The translations under genes and the position numbers were made by a program. Shown here in pieces: positions 9,413 through 22,364 of a DNA stretch of 64,000 nt. Location of the stretch: NCBI RefSeq assembly GCF_011067135.1, contig NZ_JAAMOW010000004.1:372001-436000 (forward strand), in the 5' to 3' direction. Source of the DNA: Solimonas terrae (GTDB lineage: Bacteria; Pseudomonadota; Gammaproteobacteria; Nevskiales; Nevskiaceae). The stretch's first letter is position 1. Each line of letters begins with the position of its first letter. Under the pieces are notes generated by a model. It saw only the letters and a program-made list of their open reading frames with translations. It was not told where the DNA came from and searched no databases.

Positions 9413-9482
9413 GGGCGCGGTTGCGTCTGCTGTCCGCCAAGCCTGGTCCGCGCATCGGCGGATCGCAGCGCCCCTTGGCGGA
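9413..9482 (-). promoter_or_regulatory. S-adenosylhomocysteine (SAH) riboswitch
   Basis: On the minus strand the ahcY leader matches the SAH aptamer: P1 CCGCCAAG (from 9474-9481) pairs perfectly with CTTGGCGG (from 9434-9441); the conserved GGGGCGCTGCGA follows P1; a P2 hairpin TCCGC/GCGGA follows; then ACCAGGCTTGG; and the distal GCGCCC (from 9413-9418) can pair with GGGCGC (from 9468-9473) as the pseudoknot. The known class turns ahcY expression on when SAH accumulates. It starts just downstream of a TATAAT box and ends about 40 nt before the ATG. Confidence 0.92.
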
Positions 9483-9495
9483 AACGCGAGCCGGC

Positions 9496-9516
9496 ATTAT
9501 ATCCGCTTATGCGGAT
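9496..9516 (-). promoter_or_regulatory. ahcY -10 box and overlapping palindromic operator candidate
   Basis: The minus strand reads TATAAT at 9501-9496, a consensus -10, with transcription expected to begin just before the riboswitch. Overlapping it at 9499-9516 is an inverted repeat, ATCCGC-TTAT-GCGGAT on the plus strand. The same motif (15 of 18 positions) occurs before metK at 10828-10845. A repressor binding here would block RNA polymerase. No good -35 is seen. Confidence 0.6.
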
Positions 9517-9554
9517 GAAGGGATATGGAAATGTTGCAATGAGGGGCAACCAAG

Positions 9555-9581
9555 AAAAAAGCCGCCTCGCGGCGGCTTTTT
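9555..9581 (-). terminator. Intrinsic terminator after metK
   Basis: A perfect 6-bp GC stem (GCCGCC / GGCGGC) with a 4-nt loop, flanked by A6 and T5 tracts so that it reads as a terminator on either strand. It lies 17 bp beyond the metK stop and separates metK from the ahcY promoter. Confidence 0.9.
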
Positions 9582-9597
9582 CGATGGCGGTGCAGAC

Positions 9598-10797
9598 TTA
9601 CTTCAGCTTCCTGGCGTCCGCCTTCAGCGCTTCGGCCTTGTCGGTCTTCTCCCACGAGAACGCGGTGAAAGTTTCGCCCTTGACCGTCATTTCAAACGGT
9701 TTGCGACCGAAGTGGCCGTAGGCGGCCGTCAGCTGGTACATCGGATGCACGAGGTCGAGCATCCTGGTGATGCCGTACGGGCGCAGATCGAAGTGCTTGC
9801 GCACCAGCTTTTCCATCGCTGCATCGCTGATCGTGCCGGTGCCGAAGGTCGTTACCATGATCGAGGTCGGCTCGGCGACGCCGATCGCGTAGGAGACCTG
9901 CACTTCGCATCGCTTGGCCAGGCCAGCCGCGACGATGTTCTTGGCAACGTAACGCGCGGCGTAGGCGGCCGAGCGGTCGACCTTGGACGGGTCCTTGCCG
10001 GAGAACGCGCCGCCACCGTGGCGCGCCCAGCCGCCGTAGGTGTCGACGATGATCTTGCGGCCGGTCAGTCCGCAGTCGCCCACGGGACCGCCGATCACGA
10101 AATTGCCGGTCGGATTGATATGGAACTTGGTCTTCTTGTCGATCCACTTGGCCGGCAGCACCGGCTTCAGGATCTCTTCCATCACGCCTTCGCGCAGGGT
10201 CTTCAGCTTCACGCTCGGATCATGCTGGGTCGACAGCACGACGGCGTCGATGCCGACGGCCACGCCGTCCTTGTAGCGCAGGGTCACCTGGCTCTTGGCG
10301 TCCGGGCGCAACCACGGCAATGCCGACTTTTTCGCCTTGCGCACCTTCGACTGCTGTTCGACGATGCGGTGCGAGTAGTAGATCGGCGCCGGCATCAGTT
10401 CTTTGGTCTCGTCGCAGGCGTAGCCGAACATCAGTCCCTGGTCGCCGGCACCCTGTTCTTCAGGCTTGGCGCGGTCGACACCCATCGCGATGTCCGGCGA
10501 CTGCTTGCCGATCAGGTTGAGCACGCCGCAGGTCGCGCCGTCGAAGCCGACTTCGGAGTTGGTGTAGCCGATGTCGGTGATGACCTTGCGGGTCAGCGCT
10601 TCCAGATCGACCCAGGCGCTGGTCGTGATCTCGCCGGCGACGATCGCGACGCCGGTCTTGACCATCGTTTCGCAGGCGACGCGCGCCTTCTTGTCCTGGA
10701 TGAGGATCGCATCGAGCACGGCATCCGAAATCTGGTCGGCGACCTTGTCGGGATGACCTTCGGAAACGGACTCGGACGTGAACAGGTATTCGGACAT
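9598..10797 (-). CDS. metK: S-adenosylmethionine synthase
   Basis: Makes SAM from methionine and ATP. The 399-residue product begins with [19 protein letters not shown], has [39 protein letters not shown], the P-loop-like [16 protein letters not shown] and a C-terminal GHFGR. All are diagnostic. It is about 15 residues longer than the E. coli enzyme at the C-terminal side. Start ATG at 10797. It is monocistronic, with its own terminator, and lies upstream of ahcY on the same strand. Confidence 0.98.
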   Translation of the reverse strand: MSEYLFTSESVSEGHPDKVADQISDAVLDAILIQDKKARVACETMVKTGVAIVAGEITTSAWVDLEALTRKVITDIGYTNSEVGFDGATCGVLNLIGKQSPDIAMGVDRAKPEEQGAGDQGLMFGYACDETKELMPAPIYYSHRIVEQQSKVRKAKKSALPWLRPDAKSQVTLRYKDGVAVGIDAVVLSTQHDPSVKLKTLREGVMEEILKPVLPAKWIDKKTKFHINPTGNFVIGGPVGDCGLTGRKIIVDTYGGWARHGGGAFSGKDPSKVDRSAAYAARYVAKNIVAAGLAKRCEVQVSYAIGVAEPTSIMVTTFGTGTISDAAMEKLVRKHFDLRPYGITRMLDLVHPMYQLTAAYGHFGRKPFEMTVKGETFTAFSWEKTDKAEALKADARKLK

Positions 10798-11102
10798 CTA
10801 ATGGACCCTCGGAAAGAAAATCTGTCTATACGGATAAACGGATATTGTAGAGCAGCCGACCCGGTCAGCATAGAGGCGGCCGCCGGCAGGCTCGACGATC
10901 ACCATGTCGAGCCGATGACAATCCCGGCGAAAACCGCTGCGGGCGTTCTGCGGCCGGCAGCGAAGACGCGGGGCGCGGCATGCCCGGCCGCGGGCGTCGG
11001 CGAGTGTGCGCAAGACGATGCCGATGCGCGTCGCGAGTTGTTGCCCGCGTCCGGTCAAACCCGGACAATACGCGCCCTTTCGCCCAGCCTGCCGGGTAAA
11101 TC
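10798..11102. promoter_or_regulatory. Divergent metK/tkt control region
   Basis: A 305-bp gap. On the metK side, TACAAT (minus strand, 10849-10844) could be a -10 box and directly abuts an 18-bp motif at 10828-10845 shared with the ahcY promoter. On the tkt side, TTGCCC (about 11040) with 17-bp spacing to GACAAT is a plausible but imperfect sigma-70 promoter. No SAM riboswitch aptamer was recognised in the metK leader. The middle (10860-11030) is GC-rich with no recognised feature. Confidence 0.45.
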
Positions 11103-13103
11103 ATGCCGACCCGTTTCGAATTAGCCAACGCGATCCGCGCGCTGGCGATGGATGCCGTCCAGAAAGCCAACATTGGCCACCCGGGCATGCCGATGGGCAT
11201 GGCCGACATCGCCGAGGTGCTCTGGAACGACTTTCTCGTCCACAACCCGGCCAACCCGAAGTGGGTCAACCGCGACCGCTTCGTGGTGTCCAACGGTCAT
11301 GGTTCGATGCTGCTGTACGCCTTGCTGAACCTGAGCGGCTATGCGCTGCCGATGTCGGAGCTGCAGAACTTCCGCCAACTCAAGAGCAAGACGCCGGGCC
11401 ACCCGGAAAACTTCGTGACCCCGGGCGTCGAGACCACCACCGGCCCGCTCGGCCAGGGTCTGGCCAATGCGGTCGGCATGGCGATCGCCGAGCGCGTGCT
11501 CGCGGCGCGCTACAACCGCGACGGCCTCGACATCGTCGATCACCACACCTATGTCTTCACCGGCGACGGATGCCTGATGGAAGGCATTTCCCACGAGGCC
11601 TGCTCGCTGGCCGGTGTGCTCGGTCTCGACAAGCTCATCGTGCTGTACGACGACAACAACATCTCCATCGACGGCGAAGTCGGCGGCTGGTTCGGCGATG
11701 ACACGCCGGCGCGTTTCGAGGCCTATGGCTGGAACGTCGTGCGCAATGTCGACGGGCACAAGCCGGAAGCCGTCAAGCAGGCGATCGACATCGCCCGTGC
11801 CAGCACCGGCAAGCCGACACTGATCTGCTGCAAGACCATCATCGGCTTCGGCTCTCCGAACAAGCAGGGCACCGCCGCATCGCACGGCTCGGCGCTTGGC
11901 GAGGCGGAAGTAGCGCTGGTTCGCGAGAAGCTGAACTGGCCGTACGCGCCGTTCGAGATTCCCGAAGCGATCCGCGCCGGCTGGGACGCCAAGGCCAGGG
12001 GCGCGGCCGCCGAACAGGACTGGAACGTCCGTTTCAAGGACTACGCCGTCAAGTATCCGGTCGAAGCGGCCGAGTTCGAGCAGCGCATGCGCGGCGAGCT
12101 GCCGACCGCCTGGACCGCTGCGATCGCCAAGGCGCTCGCCGACGCCGCGAAAGCCGACAAGCCGAACGCCACGCGCAAGGCCAGCAAGGCGGTGCTCGAC
12201 ACCGTTGCCGGGGTGCTGCCGGAGCTGATCGGCGGCTCGGCCGATCTGGGCGAGTCGAACTGCACGGATTTCAAGGGCCATGTTGCCCTGCGTGCCGGCC
12301 AGTTCGCCGGCAACTACATCAACTATGGCGTGCGCGAGTTCGGCATGGTCGCGGCGATGAACGGCCTGGCGCTGCACGGCGGCCTGATTCCGTTCGGCGG
12401 CACCTTCCTGGTGTTCTCCGACTACGCGCGCAACGGCATCCGCATGGCGGCGCTGATGAAACAGCGCAGCATCTACGTGCTGACACACGATTCGATCGGC
12501 CTCGGCGAGGATGGCCCGACGCACCAGCCGGTCGAGCACGTCGCGTCGCTGCGCCTGATCCCGAACGTGCACGTCTGGCGTCCTGCCGATGCCTTCGAGA
12601 CCGCGCTGGCCTGGAAGGCGGCGATCGAGCGCGCGAGCGGGCCGACGGCGCTTGCGCTGACGCGCCAGAACGTCGATCCGCAGCCGCGCAACGAACGGCA
12701 GCAGGCCGATGCCGCGCGGGGCGCCTACGTGCTCTGGGAGCCGAAGTCGGCACCGGAGGCGGTGATCATCGCCACCGGCTCGGAAGTGCAGCTGGCGGTG
12801 AAGGCCGCCGCCCAGCTCGCCGACAAGGGGCGCGCGGTGCGCGTGGTGTCCATGCCTTGTGCCGAGGTGTTCGCGCAGCAGGATGCCGCCTACCGCGACA
12901 CCGTGCTGCCGCCGGAACTGCGCAAGCGTCTCGCCATCGAGGCCGGCGTCAGCAGCTACTGGCGCGCGTTCGTCGGTCTCGACGGCGACGTGCTCGGCAT
13001 CGACAGTTTCGGCGAATCGGCGCCCGCCAGCGCGGTGTTCAAGCATTTCGGGTTCACGGTTGAAAATCTCGTCGAGCGAACCGAAAAGCTGCTTTCCCGG
13101 TAA
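11103..13103 (+). CDS. tkt: Transketolase
   Basis: TPP-dependent transfer of two-carbon units in the pentose phosphate (and, if present, Calvin) pathway. The 666-residue length equals the family norm. It starts [19 protein letters not shown], has [38 protein letters not shown], the TPP motif GDGCLMEG...DDNN, and in the second half RYF-like [31 protein letters not shown]. It opens the tkt-gap-pgk block, an order seen in many proteobacteria, and is followed by its own terminator. Confidence 0.97.
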   Translation: MPTRFELANAIRALAMDAVQKANIGHPGMPMGMADIAEVLWNDFLVHNPANPKWVNRDRFVVSNGHGSMLLYALLNLSGYALPMSELQNFRQLKSKTPGHPENFVTPGVETTTGPLGQGLANAVGMAIAERVLAARYNRDGLDIVDHHTYVFTGDGCLMEGISHEACSLAGVLGLDKLIVLYDDNNISIDGEVGGWFGDDTPARFEAYGWNVVRNVDGHKPEAVKQAIDIARASTGKPTLICCKTIIGFGSPNKQGTAASHGSALGEAEVALVREKLNWPYAPFEIPEAIRAGWDAKARGAAAEQDWNVRFKDYAVKYPVEAAEFEQRMRGELPTAWTAAIAKALADAAKADKPNATRKASKAVLDTVAGVLPELIGGSADLGESNCTDFKGHVALRAGQFAGNYINYGVREFGMVAAMNGLALHGGLIPFGGTFLVFSDYARNGIRMAALMKQRSIYVLTHDSIGLGEDGPTHQPVEHVASLRLIPNVHVWRPADAFETALAWKAAIERASGPTALALTRQNVDPQPRNERQQADAARGAYVLWEPKSAPEAVIIATGSEVQLAVKAAAQLADKGRAVRVVSMPCAEVFAQQDAAYRDTVLPPELRKRLAIEAGVSSYWRAFVGLDGDVLGIDSFGESAPASAVFKHFGFTVENLVERTEKLLSR

Positions 13104-13116
13104 ATCTGTAAAATAA

Positions 13117-14229
<1,113 letters not shown>

Positions 14230-14247
14230 TCGCGACCTCATCAAGGG

Positions 14248-14270
14248 AAGCCCCGTTCGCGGGGCTTTTC
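14248..14270 (+). terminator. Hairpin terminator/attenuator between gap and pgk
   Basis: AAGCCCC-GTTCG-CGGGGCTTTT: a 7-bp stem with a T-rich 3' side, 19 bp past the gap stop and about 30 bp before the pgk ATG. With so little room for a full pgk promoter, it may act as a partial terminator that lowers pgk relative to gap. Confidence 0.8.
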
Positions 14271-14300
14271 GTTTTCTGGAACTCGAAACGGAAGCTCACC

Positions 14301-15479
14301 ATGACTGTCCTTCGCATGACCGACCTCGATCTCGCCGGCAAGCGCGTCCTGATCCGCCAGGATCTGAACGTGCCGATCCTCGGCGGCAGGATCACGTCCG
14401 ACGCGCGCCTGCGCGCGTCGCTGCCGACCTTGAAGCGCGCGCTGGAAATGGGCGCATCGGTGCTCGTCATCTCGCATCTCGGGCGGCCGAAAGCCGGCAA
14501 GCTCGATCCGGACGCGTCGCTGACGCTGGTGGCCGGCTGGCTGTCGGCGGCGCTCGGCCGTACCGTGCCGCTGGTCTCGAACTGGATCGACGGCGTCGAG
14601 CTGGAGCCCGGTCAGATCGCGCTCGGCGAGAACACGCGCTTTCTGAAAGGCGAGAAGAGCGACGACGAATCACTCGCCCGCAAGATGGCGGCGCTGTGCG
14701 ATGTCTACGTGATGGACGCATTCGGTACTGCGCACCGCGCCGAAGCCTCGACACATGGCGTCGCGAAGTTCGCGCCGGTCGCCTGCGCCGGCCCGCTGCT
14801 CGCGGCCGAACTCGAAGCGCTCGGCAAGGCGCTGGCCGCGCCGAAGCGACCGCTTGCCGTGATCGTCGGCGGCAGCAAGGTCTCGACCAAGCTCGATCTG
14901 CTCAACAATCTCGCCGACAAGGCCGATCAGTTGATCATCGGCGGCGGCATCGCCAACACCTTTCTCGCGGCCGCCGGCTACAAGGTCGGCAAGTCGCTGT
15001 GCGAGATGGACATGCTCGATACCGCGAAGCAGATCCGCGCCAAGATACAGTCGCGTGGTGGTGATATTCCGCTGCCGGAAGACGTGGTCTGCGCGACCGA
15101 GTTTTCCGCCGAGGCGCATGCCGTCGTGCGCAAGGTGGACGAAGTCGAAGACGACGAGATGATTCTCGACATCGGCCCGAAATCGCGTGCCAAGCTCGCC
15201 GCGCAACTCAAGAGCGCGGGCACCGTGGTCTGGAACGGTCCGGTCGGTGTCTTCGAATACGACGCCTTCGCCGGCGGCACGCAGGCGCTGGCCGAGGCGA
15301 TTGCCAACAGCGACGCGTTTTCGCTGGCCGGCGGCGGTGACACGCTGGCAGCCATCGACAAGTTCCATGTCGCCGACCAGATCGGCTATATCTCCACCGG
15401 CGGCGGCGCCTTTCTCGAATTTCTCGAAGGCAAGACCCTGCCGGCCGTGGCGATGCTCGAGACGCGCGCGAAGGACTGA
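14301..15479 (+). CDS. pgk: Phosphoglycerate kinase
   Basis: Transfers phosphate from 1,3-bisphosphoglycerate to ADP. The 392-residue product starts at [19 protein letters not shown], has the substrate loop [62 protein letters not shown] and the C-terminal [11 protein letters not shown] and [17 protein letters not shown]. The ATG at 14301 has GGAAG upstream. Pyruvate kinase and aldolase, often next in such clusters, are absent; an unrelated NAD(P)-binding gene follows a strong terminator. Confidence 0.97.
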   Translation: MTVLRMTDLDLAGKRVLIRQDLNVPILGGRITSDARLRASLPTLKRALEMGASVLVISHLGRPKAGKLDPDASLTLVAGWLSAALGRTVPLVSNWIDGVELEPGQIALGENTRFLKGEKSDDESLARKMAALCDVYVMDAFGTAHRAEASTHGVAKFAPVACAGPLLAAELEALGKALAAPKRPLAVIVGGSKVSTKLDLLNNLADKADQLIIGGGIANTFLAAAGYKVGKSLCEMDMLDTAKQIRAKIQSRGGDIPLPEDVVCATEFSAEAHAVVRKVDEVEDDEMILDIGPKSRAKLAAQLKSAGTVVWNGPVGVFEYDAFAGGTQALAEAIANSDAFSLAGGGDTLAAIDKFHVADQIGYISTGGGAFLEFLEGKTLPAVAMLETRAKD

Positions 15480-15514
15480 CGCTGCTTGCGTTGCGAGGAT
15501 GATCGGTTAAGGTG

Positions 15515-15548
15515 CGGGCGGACCCGGGGCATCGGGTCCGCCCGTTTT
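15515..15548 (+). terminator. Strong intrinsic terminator after pgk
   Basis: A perfect 12-bp stem (CGGGCGGACCCG / CGGGTCCGCCCG) with a 6-nt loop followed by TTTT. It overlaps the nearest upstream ATG of the next open frame (15512), which argues that the next gene starts after it. Confidence 0.93.
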
Positions 15549-15565
15549 CCTTTGGGGGACCGAGA

Positions 15566-16204
15566 TTGAAGATCGGGGTGCTGGGTTCCGGCATCGTCGC
15601 GCGGACGCTGGCGAGCGGCATGCGCCGGCACGACCACGAGGTCGTGCTCGGCACCCGTGATCCGTCGCGGCTCGGCGACTGGAATCGCGAACAACTGGAT
15701 ATCGGCGTGGCCAGCTTTGCCGAGGCCGCGGCCTTCGGCGATCTGCTCCTGCTCGCAGTTAAGGGCTCGGTGGCGAGTCGCGCGCTGCGCCTGGCCGGTA
15801 CCCCGAACCTGTCGGGCAAGGTCGTGATCGACGCCTGCAATCCGCTTGCCGAGACGGCGCCGTCCAACGGCGTCGTGCGCTACTTCACCTCGCACGACGA
15901 CTCGCTGATGGAGCGCCTGCAGAAGGAATTTCCCACCGCACGCTTCGTCAAGGCCTTCAATTCGGTGGGGCATGCGCAGCTGATCGATCCGGCGGTGCCG
16001 GGCGGACCACCGAGCATGTTCATCTGCGGCAACGATGCCGACGCCAAACGCGAGGTCGGCAGTCTGCTCGCGACCCTTGGCTGGGACCCGGTCGACATGG
16101 GCGCCGCCGAGGCGGCGCGCGCGATCGAGCCCCTGTTCATGTTGTGGAACATCCAGGCCCTGACCGCCGGTGAAACCGCGCATGCCTTCAAGTGGCTGCG
16201 CTGA
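15566..16204 (+). CDS. NAD(P)-binding protein, F420-dependent-reductase-like
   Basis: About 212 residues from a TTG start at 15566 (GGGGGAC upstream); the ATG at 15512 lies inside the pgk terminator and is unlikely. The start gives KIGVLGSGIVARTLASGM, a Rossmann GxGxxA motif at the very N-terminus, followed by VVLGTRDPSRL and VVIDACNPL, typical of the F420-oxidoreductase/NADP-reductase-like Rossmann family (PF03807). Proteobacterial members usually use NADP with an unknown substrate. It stands alone between the pgk terminator and lemA. Confidence 0.8.
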   Translation: MKIGVLGSGIVARTLASGMRRHDHEVVLGTRDPSRLGDWNREQLDIGVASFAEAAAFGDLLLLAVKGSVASRALRLAGTPNLSGKVVIDACNPLAETAPSNGVVRYFTSHDDSLMERLQKEFPTARFVKAFNSVGHAQLIDPAVPGGPPSMFICGNDADAKREVGSLLATLGWDPVDMGAAEAARAIEPLFMLWNIQALTAGETAHAFKWLR

Positions 16205-16277
16205 ACCCACGCGAGGCGCGGTATCCTGCGCGCGGTTTTCCGCAAGCTTTCGTTCTGCAATCGATTCGGAGCCTGTC

Positions 16278-16868
16278 ATGAAATATTGTCTGATTCTGCT
16301 GTCGCTGCTGTCGGTCACGCTGCTGAGTGGCTGCGGCTACAACACGCTGCAAAGCCAGGACGAACAGATCAAGGCGTCGTGGGCCGAGGTCCTGAACCAG
16401 TACCAGCGCCGTGCCGACCTCGTGCCGAATCTGGTCAATACCGTGAAGGGCTACGCGCAGCACGAAGAGAAAGTCCTGACCGAAGTCACCGACGCCCGCG
16501 CCCGGGTCGGCCAGGTCAATGTCGGCAATGACAGCTACAACGACGGCGACAAGCTCAAGCAGTTCGCCGCCGCGCAGGGCCAGCTGAGCTCGGCGCTGTC
16601 GCGGCTGCTGGTCGTCTCCGAGAACTATCCGCAGCTCAAGGCCGACGGCCTGTTCCGCGATCTGCAGGCGCAACTGGAAGGCACCGAGAACCGCATCACC
16701 GTGGCGCGCAACCGCTATATCCAGGCAGTGCAGCGGTACAACACCACGGTGCGCTCGTTCCCGACCAACCTGACAGCCCGATTCACCGGGGCGCAGCTCA
16801 AGCCGAGCTTCACCGTCGAGAACGAAAAGGCGATCTCGACCGCGCCGACCGTCGATTTCGGCAAGTAG
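16278..16868 (+). CDS. LemA family lipoprotein
   Basis: A 196-residue protein with a lipoprotein signal (LLSVTLLSGCGYN, cysteine at residue 19). The remainder is a LemA helical domain: SWAEVLNQYQRRADLVPNLV, VKGYAQHEEKVLTEVTDARA, LSSALSRLLVVSENYPQLKA and GTENRITVARNRYIQAVQRYN. LemA proteins are of unclear function and often sit beside TPM-domain proteins, as here. It is first gene of a LemA-TPM-TPM group with 9- and 34-bp gaps. Confidence 0.92.
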   Translation: MKYCLILLSLLSVTLLSGCGYNTLQSQDEQIKASWAEVLNQYQRRADLVPNLVNTVKGYAQHEEKVLTEVTDARARVGQVNVGNDSYNDGDKLKQFAAAQGQLSSALSRLLVVSENYPQLKADGLFRDLQAQLEGTENRITVARNRYIQAVQRYNTTVRSFPTNLTARFTGAQLKPSFTVENEKAISTAPTVDFGK

Positions 16869-16877
16869 GAGCGCGCC

Positions 16878-17750
16878 TTGCGCGCGACCGCCATGGTCTG
16901 GCTGCGCCGCAGCGTTGCTGCGTGCGCGCTGCTCTTCGTCTGCAGCCTGCCGGCGCAGGCCGACGTGGCGGTGCCGGCGCTTGCGGCGCGCGTTACCGAT
17001 CTGGGCAGCACGCTGGACGCCACGCAACGCGGTGCGCTGGAAGCCAAACTCGCGGCTTTCGAACAGGCCAAGGGCAGTCAGATCGCGGTGTTGATCGTGC
17101 CGACCACCGAGCCGGAAACCATCGAGCAGTATTCGATCCGCGTCACCGATGCCTGGAAGCTGGGCCGCAAGGGGGTTGATGACGGCGTGCTGATCCTGGT
17201 CGCGCGCAACGACCACACGATCCGCATCGAAGTCGGCTACGGCCTCGAAGGCGTGGTGCCGGACGCGATCGCCAATCGCATCATCGATGAAACCATCGTG
17301 CCGCGCTTCAAGGCGGGTGACTACTACGGTGGACTCGATGCCGGCATCACGCAGCTGATCGGTGTGATCAATGGCGAGGCGCTGCCGCCACCGCCGCGGA
17401 CATCGCGGGCGCAAGGCGACCATCGCGTCGGTGCGGTAATGCCGCTGCTGTTCTTCGTGCTGGTCGGCGCACAGTTTCTGCGCCGCGTGCTGGGCAGCGG
17501 CCTCGGTTCCGTGGTCGCCGGTGGCGCCGTGTTCGCGATCGCCTGGCTGCTGTCGGGCACGCTGCTGATCGCCATCTTTTTCGGCATCGTCGCCTTGCTG
17601 CTGACCTTGCTCGGCATCGTCCCGCTCGGCGGCTTCGGCGGCGGTTTTGGCGGGGGTGGTTTCGGCGGTGGTGGAGGGGGCTTCGGCGGTGGCGGCTTCA
17701 GCGGCGGCGGCGGCGGTTTCGGCGGCGGCGGCGCATCGGGGCGATGGTGA
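16878..17750 (+). CDS. TPM-domain membrane protein with Gly-rich tail
   Basis: A 290-residue exported and membrane-bound protein: signal peptide (VAACALLFVCSLPAQA), a TPM domain (PF04536; VTDLGSTLDATQRGALEAKL, GSQIAVLIVPTT, RKGVDDGVLILVARNDHTIR, GYGLEGVVPDAIANRII), then two or three TM helices and a C-terminal tail of FGGGG repeats. I chose the TTG at 16878 because AGGAG lies 7 nt upstream; ATG at 16893 is the alternative. Some TPM members are reported to be acid phosphatases or photosystem repair factors; here the role is unknown. Confidence 0.88.
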   Translation: MRATAMVWLRRSVAACALLFVCSLPAQADVAVPALAARVTDLGSTLDATQRGALEAKLAAFEQAKGSQIAVLIVPTTEPETIEQYSIRVTDAWKLGRKGVDDGVLILVARNDHTIRIEVGYGLEGVVPDAIANRIIDETIVPRFKAGDYYGGLDAGITQLIGVINGEALPPPPRTSRAQGDHRVGAVMPLLFFVLVGAQFLRRVLGSGLGSVVAGGAVFAIAWLLSGTLLIAIFFGIVALLLTLLGIVPLGGFGGGFGGGGFGGGGGGFGGGGFSGGGGGFGGGGASGRW

Positions 17751-17784
17751 TGCCGATCATGATCAAGCGGTTCCGGAGTCGGCG

Positions 17785-18285
17785 ATGAGCCTTGCGCGCT
17801 GTCTGCGCCATCTGACGATGACGCCGTGGGCCCTGCGTCGTGCGTTCCCGCCAGCGACGCTGGCGGCAATTCAGGACGCGGTGCGCGCCTGCGAATCGCA
17901 GCACCCCGGCGAGATCCGTTTCGCGGTCGAAGGCGCGTGGCCCTTGAGCCGCTTGTGGCGAGCGCAAACGCCGCGGGCTCGTGCGATCGAGGTGTTTTCC
18001 GAATTGCATGTCTGGGACACCGAGCACAACAACGGCGTGCTGATCTACGTGCTGTTGGCCGATCGCAGTGTCGAGATCGTCGCCGACCGCGGTGTCGGCG
18101 ATGCGCGCGTGCCGTCCGATGAGTGGCCGGCGTGCTGCCGGCAGGCCGAACGCCAGTTTGCACATGGCCGCTACGCGGACGGTGCGATCGCGGCGGTCAC
18201 GGCGGTGGCTTCGGTGCTGGCCCGTTATCCGCCGGCACGCCCGGATGTCGGCAACGAATTGCCGGACGAACCGGTACTTTTGTAG
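17785..18285 (+). CDS. Second TPM-domain protein, cytoplasmic
   Basis: A 166-residue protein lacking a signal peptide. It has a TPM domain: PPATLAAIQDAVRACESQHPG, IRFAVEGAWP, ARAIEVFSELHVWDTEHNNG, VLIYVLLADRSVEIVADRGV. It follows the first TPM gene by 34 bp and completes the common LemA-TPM-TPM trio. The ATG at 17785 follows the CGGAG of CCGGAGTCGGCG. Confidence 0.87.
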   Translation: MSLARCLRHLTMTPWALRRAFPPATLAAIQDAVRACESQHPGEIRFAVEGAWPLSRLWRAQTPRARAIEVFSELHVWDTEHNNGVLIYVLLADRSVEIVADRGVGDARVPSDEWPACCRQAERQFAHGRYADGAIAAVTAVASVLARYPPARPDVGNELPDEPVLL

Positions 18286-18336
18286 CCCCTCGCGACAGGC
18301 TCTACACTGACAGTCTTTTGACTGCAGGAACGCCTG

Positions 18337-18407
18337 ATGCGCGTCATCGCCGCGCAAGACCTCTTGGCCCTCGAGCGACGGCCCGCGCCTTCGGGACGCG
18401 GCGGCTG

Positions 18408-18408
<1 letters not shown>
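18337..18408 (+). CDS. Possible 23-codon leader or frameshifted N-terminus of the SNF2 gene
   Basis: ATG at 18337 has a good ribosome site (CAGGAA, 7 nt upstream) and encodes 23 residues (starting MRVIAAQDLLALERR) before a TGA that overlaps the ATG of the helicase (18408) as TGATG. It is either a coupled leader peptide or the true helicase N-terminus in which one frameshift has occurred. The region before the helicase ATG otherwise has no good ribosome site. Confidence 0.35.
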
Positions 18409-21347
<2,939 letters not shown>

Positions 21348-21424
21348 ATCCGCCCGATTGGCGCTCCGGCCCTTCCGCATAGCAAACTCACGCTTTCCAC
21401 TGATGACCCGCACGGACTCCCAAG

Positions 21425-22267
21425 ATGCGCTTTGAAGGCACCGATACCTACGTCGCCACCGACGATCTGATGATGGCAGTCAACGCCGCCGTGACCTTGC
21501 AGCGGCCGCTGCTGGTCAAGGGCGAACCCGGCACCGGCAAGACGCAGCTCGCGCGCGAGATCGCGCGAGCCTTGAATCGTCCGATGCTCGACTGGGCGAT
21601 CAAGTCGACGACCAAGGCGCAGCACGGGTTGTACGAATACGACGCGGTTTCGCGTCTGCGCGATTCGCAGCTCGGCGAAGAAAAGGTTCGCGACATTTCC
21701 AACTACATCATCAAGGGCAAGCTCTGGGAGGCATTCGAGGCCGACACGCAGCCGGTGTTGCTGATCGATGAAATCGACAAGGCGGACATCGAATTTCCGA
21801 ACGATCTGCTGCGCGAGCTCGACCAGATGGAGTTCTACGTCTACGAGACGCGTACCACCGTGAAGGCCAGGAACCGGCCGATCATCATCATCACGTCGAA
21901 CAACGAAAAGGAATTGCCGGATGCATTCCTGCGCCGTTGTTTCTTCCACTACATCCGCTTTCCGGAGAAGGAGACGATGCAGAAGATCGTCGACGTGCAC
22001 TTCCCGGATCTGAAGAAGAACCTGACCAAGGAAGCGATGGAAGTGTTCTTCGGCCTGCGCGACCTGCCGGGTCTGAAGAAGAAGCCGTCGACATCGGAAC
22101 TGCTCGACTGGCTGAAGCTGCTGCTGGCGGAAGACATCGATCCGGCCGTGCTGCGCGAGGCCAGCACCAAGAAATCGTTGCCACCGCTGTACGGGGCGCT
22201 GCTGAAGAACGAGTCCGACGTGCATCTGTTCGAGCGCGTGGCGTTCATGGCGCGGCGTTCGAGCTGA
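21425..22267 (+). CDS. MoxR-type AAA+ ATPase
   Basis: A 280-residue AAA+ chaperone-like ATPase with Walker A in VKGEPGTGKTQLAREIA (residues ~30-46), Walker B LLIDEIDKAD (~115), sensor 1 ITSNNEKELPDAFLRR (~157-172) and a lid rich in Lys. It belongs to the MoxR family branch usually paired with a downstream von Willebrand A-domain protein for assembly of metal or membrane complexes. No VWA gene follows; otsB does. The partner must be elsewhere or lost. Confidence 0.9.
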   Translation: MRFEGTDTYVATDDLMMAVNAAVTLQRPLLVKGEPGTGKTQLAREIARALNRPMLDWAIKSTTKAQHGLYEYDAVSRLRDSQLGEEKVRDISNYIIKGKLWEAFEADTQPVLLIDEIDKADIEFPNDLLRELDQMEFYVYETRTTVKARNRPIIIITSNNEKELPDAFLRRCFFHYIRFPEKETMQKIVDVHFPDLKKNLTKEAMEVFFGLRDLPGLKKKPSTSELLDWLKLLLAEDIDPAVLREASTKKSLPPLYGALLKNESDVHLFERVAFMARRSS

Positions 22268-22364
22268 TCGCTTTCGCAACATCGGCCGCGCATCTGAATG
22301 CGCGCTGAACTCTTTGAAATCAAAAGCGTTGTTCTTGCGGTGCTGATGGGCCACACTGGCCCGG

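Noticed and set aside
10860-11030. Possible SAM riboswitch in the metK leader.
   Set aside because: No SAM-I, SAM-II or SAM-IV conserved core was recognisable on the minus strand of this gap.
15512-15565. ATG 15512 as the start of the NAD(P)-binding protein.
   Set aside because: It falls at the base of the perfect 12-bp pgk terminator; the TTG at 15566 gives a proper Rossmann N-terminus.
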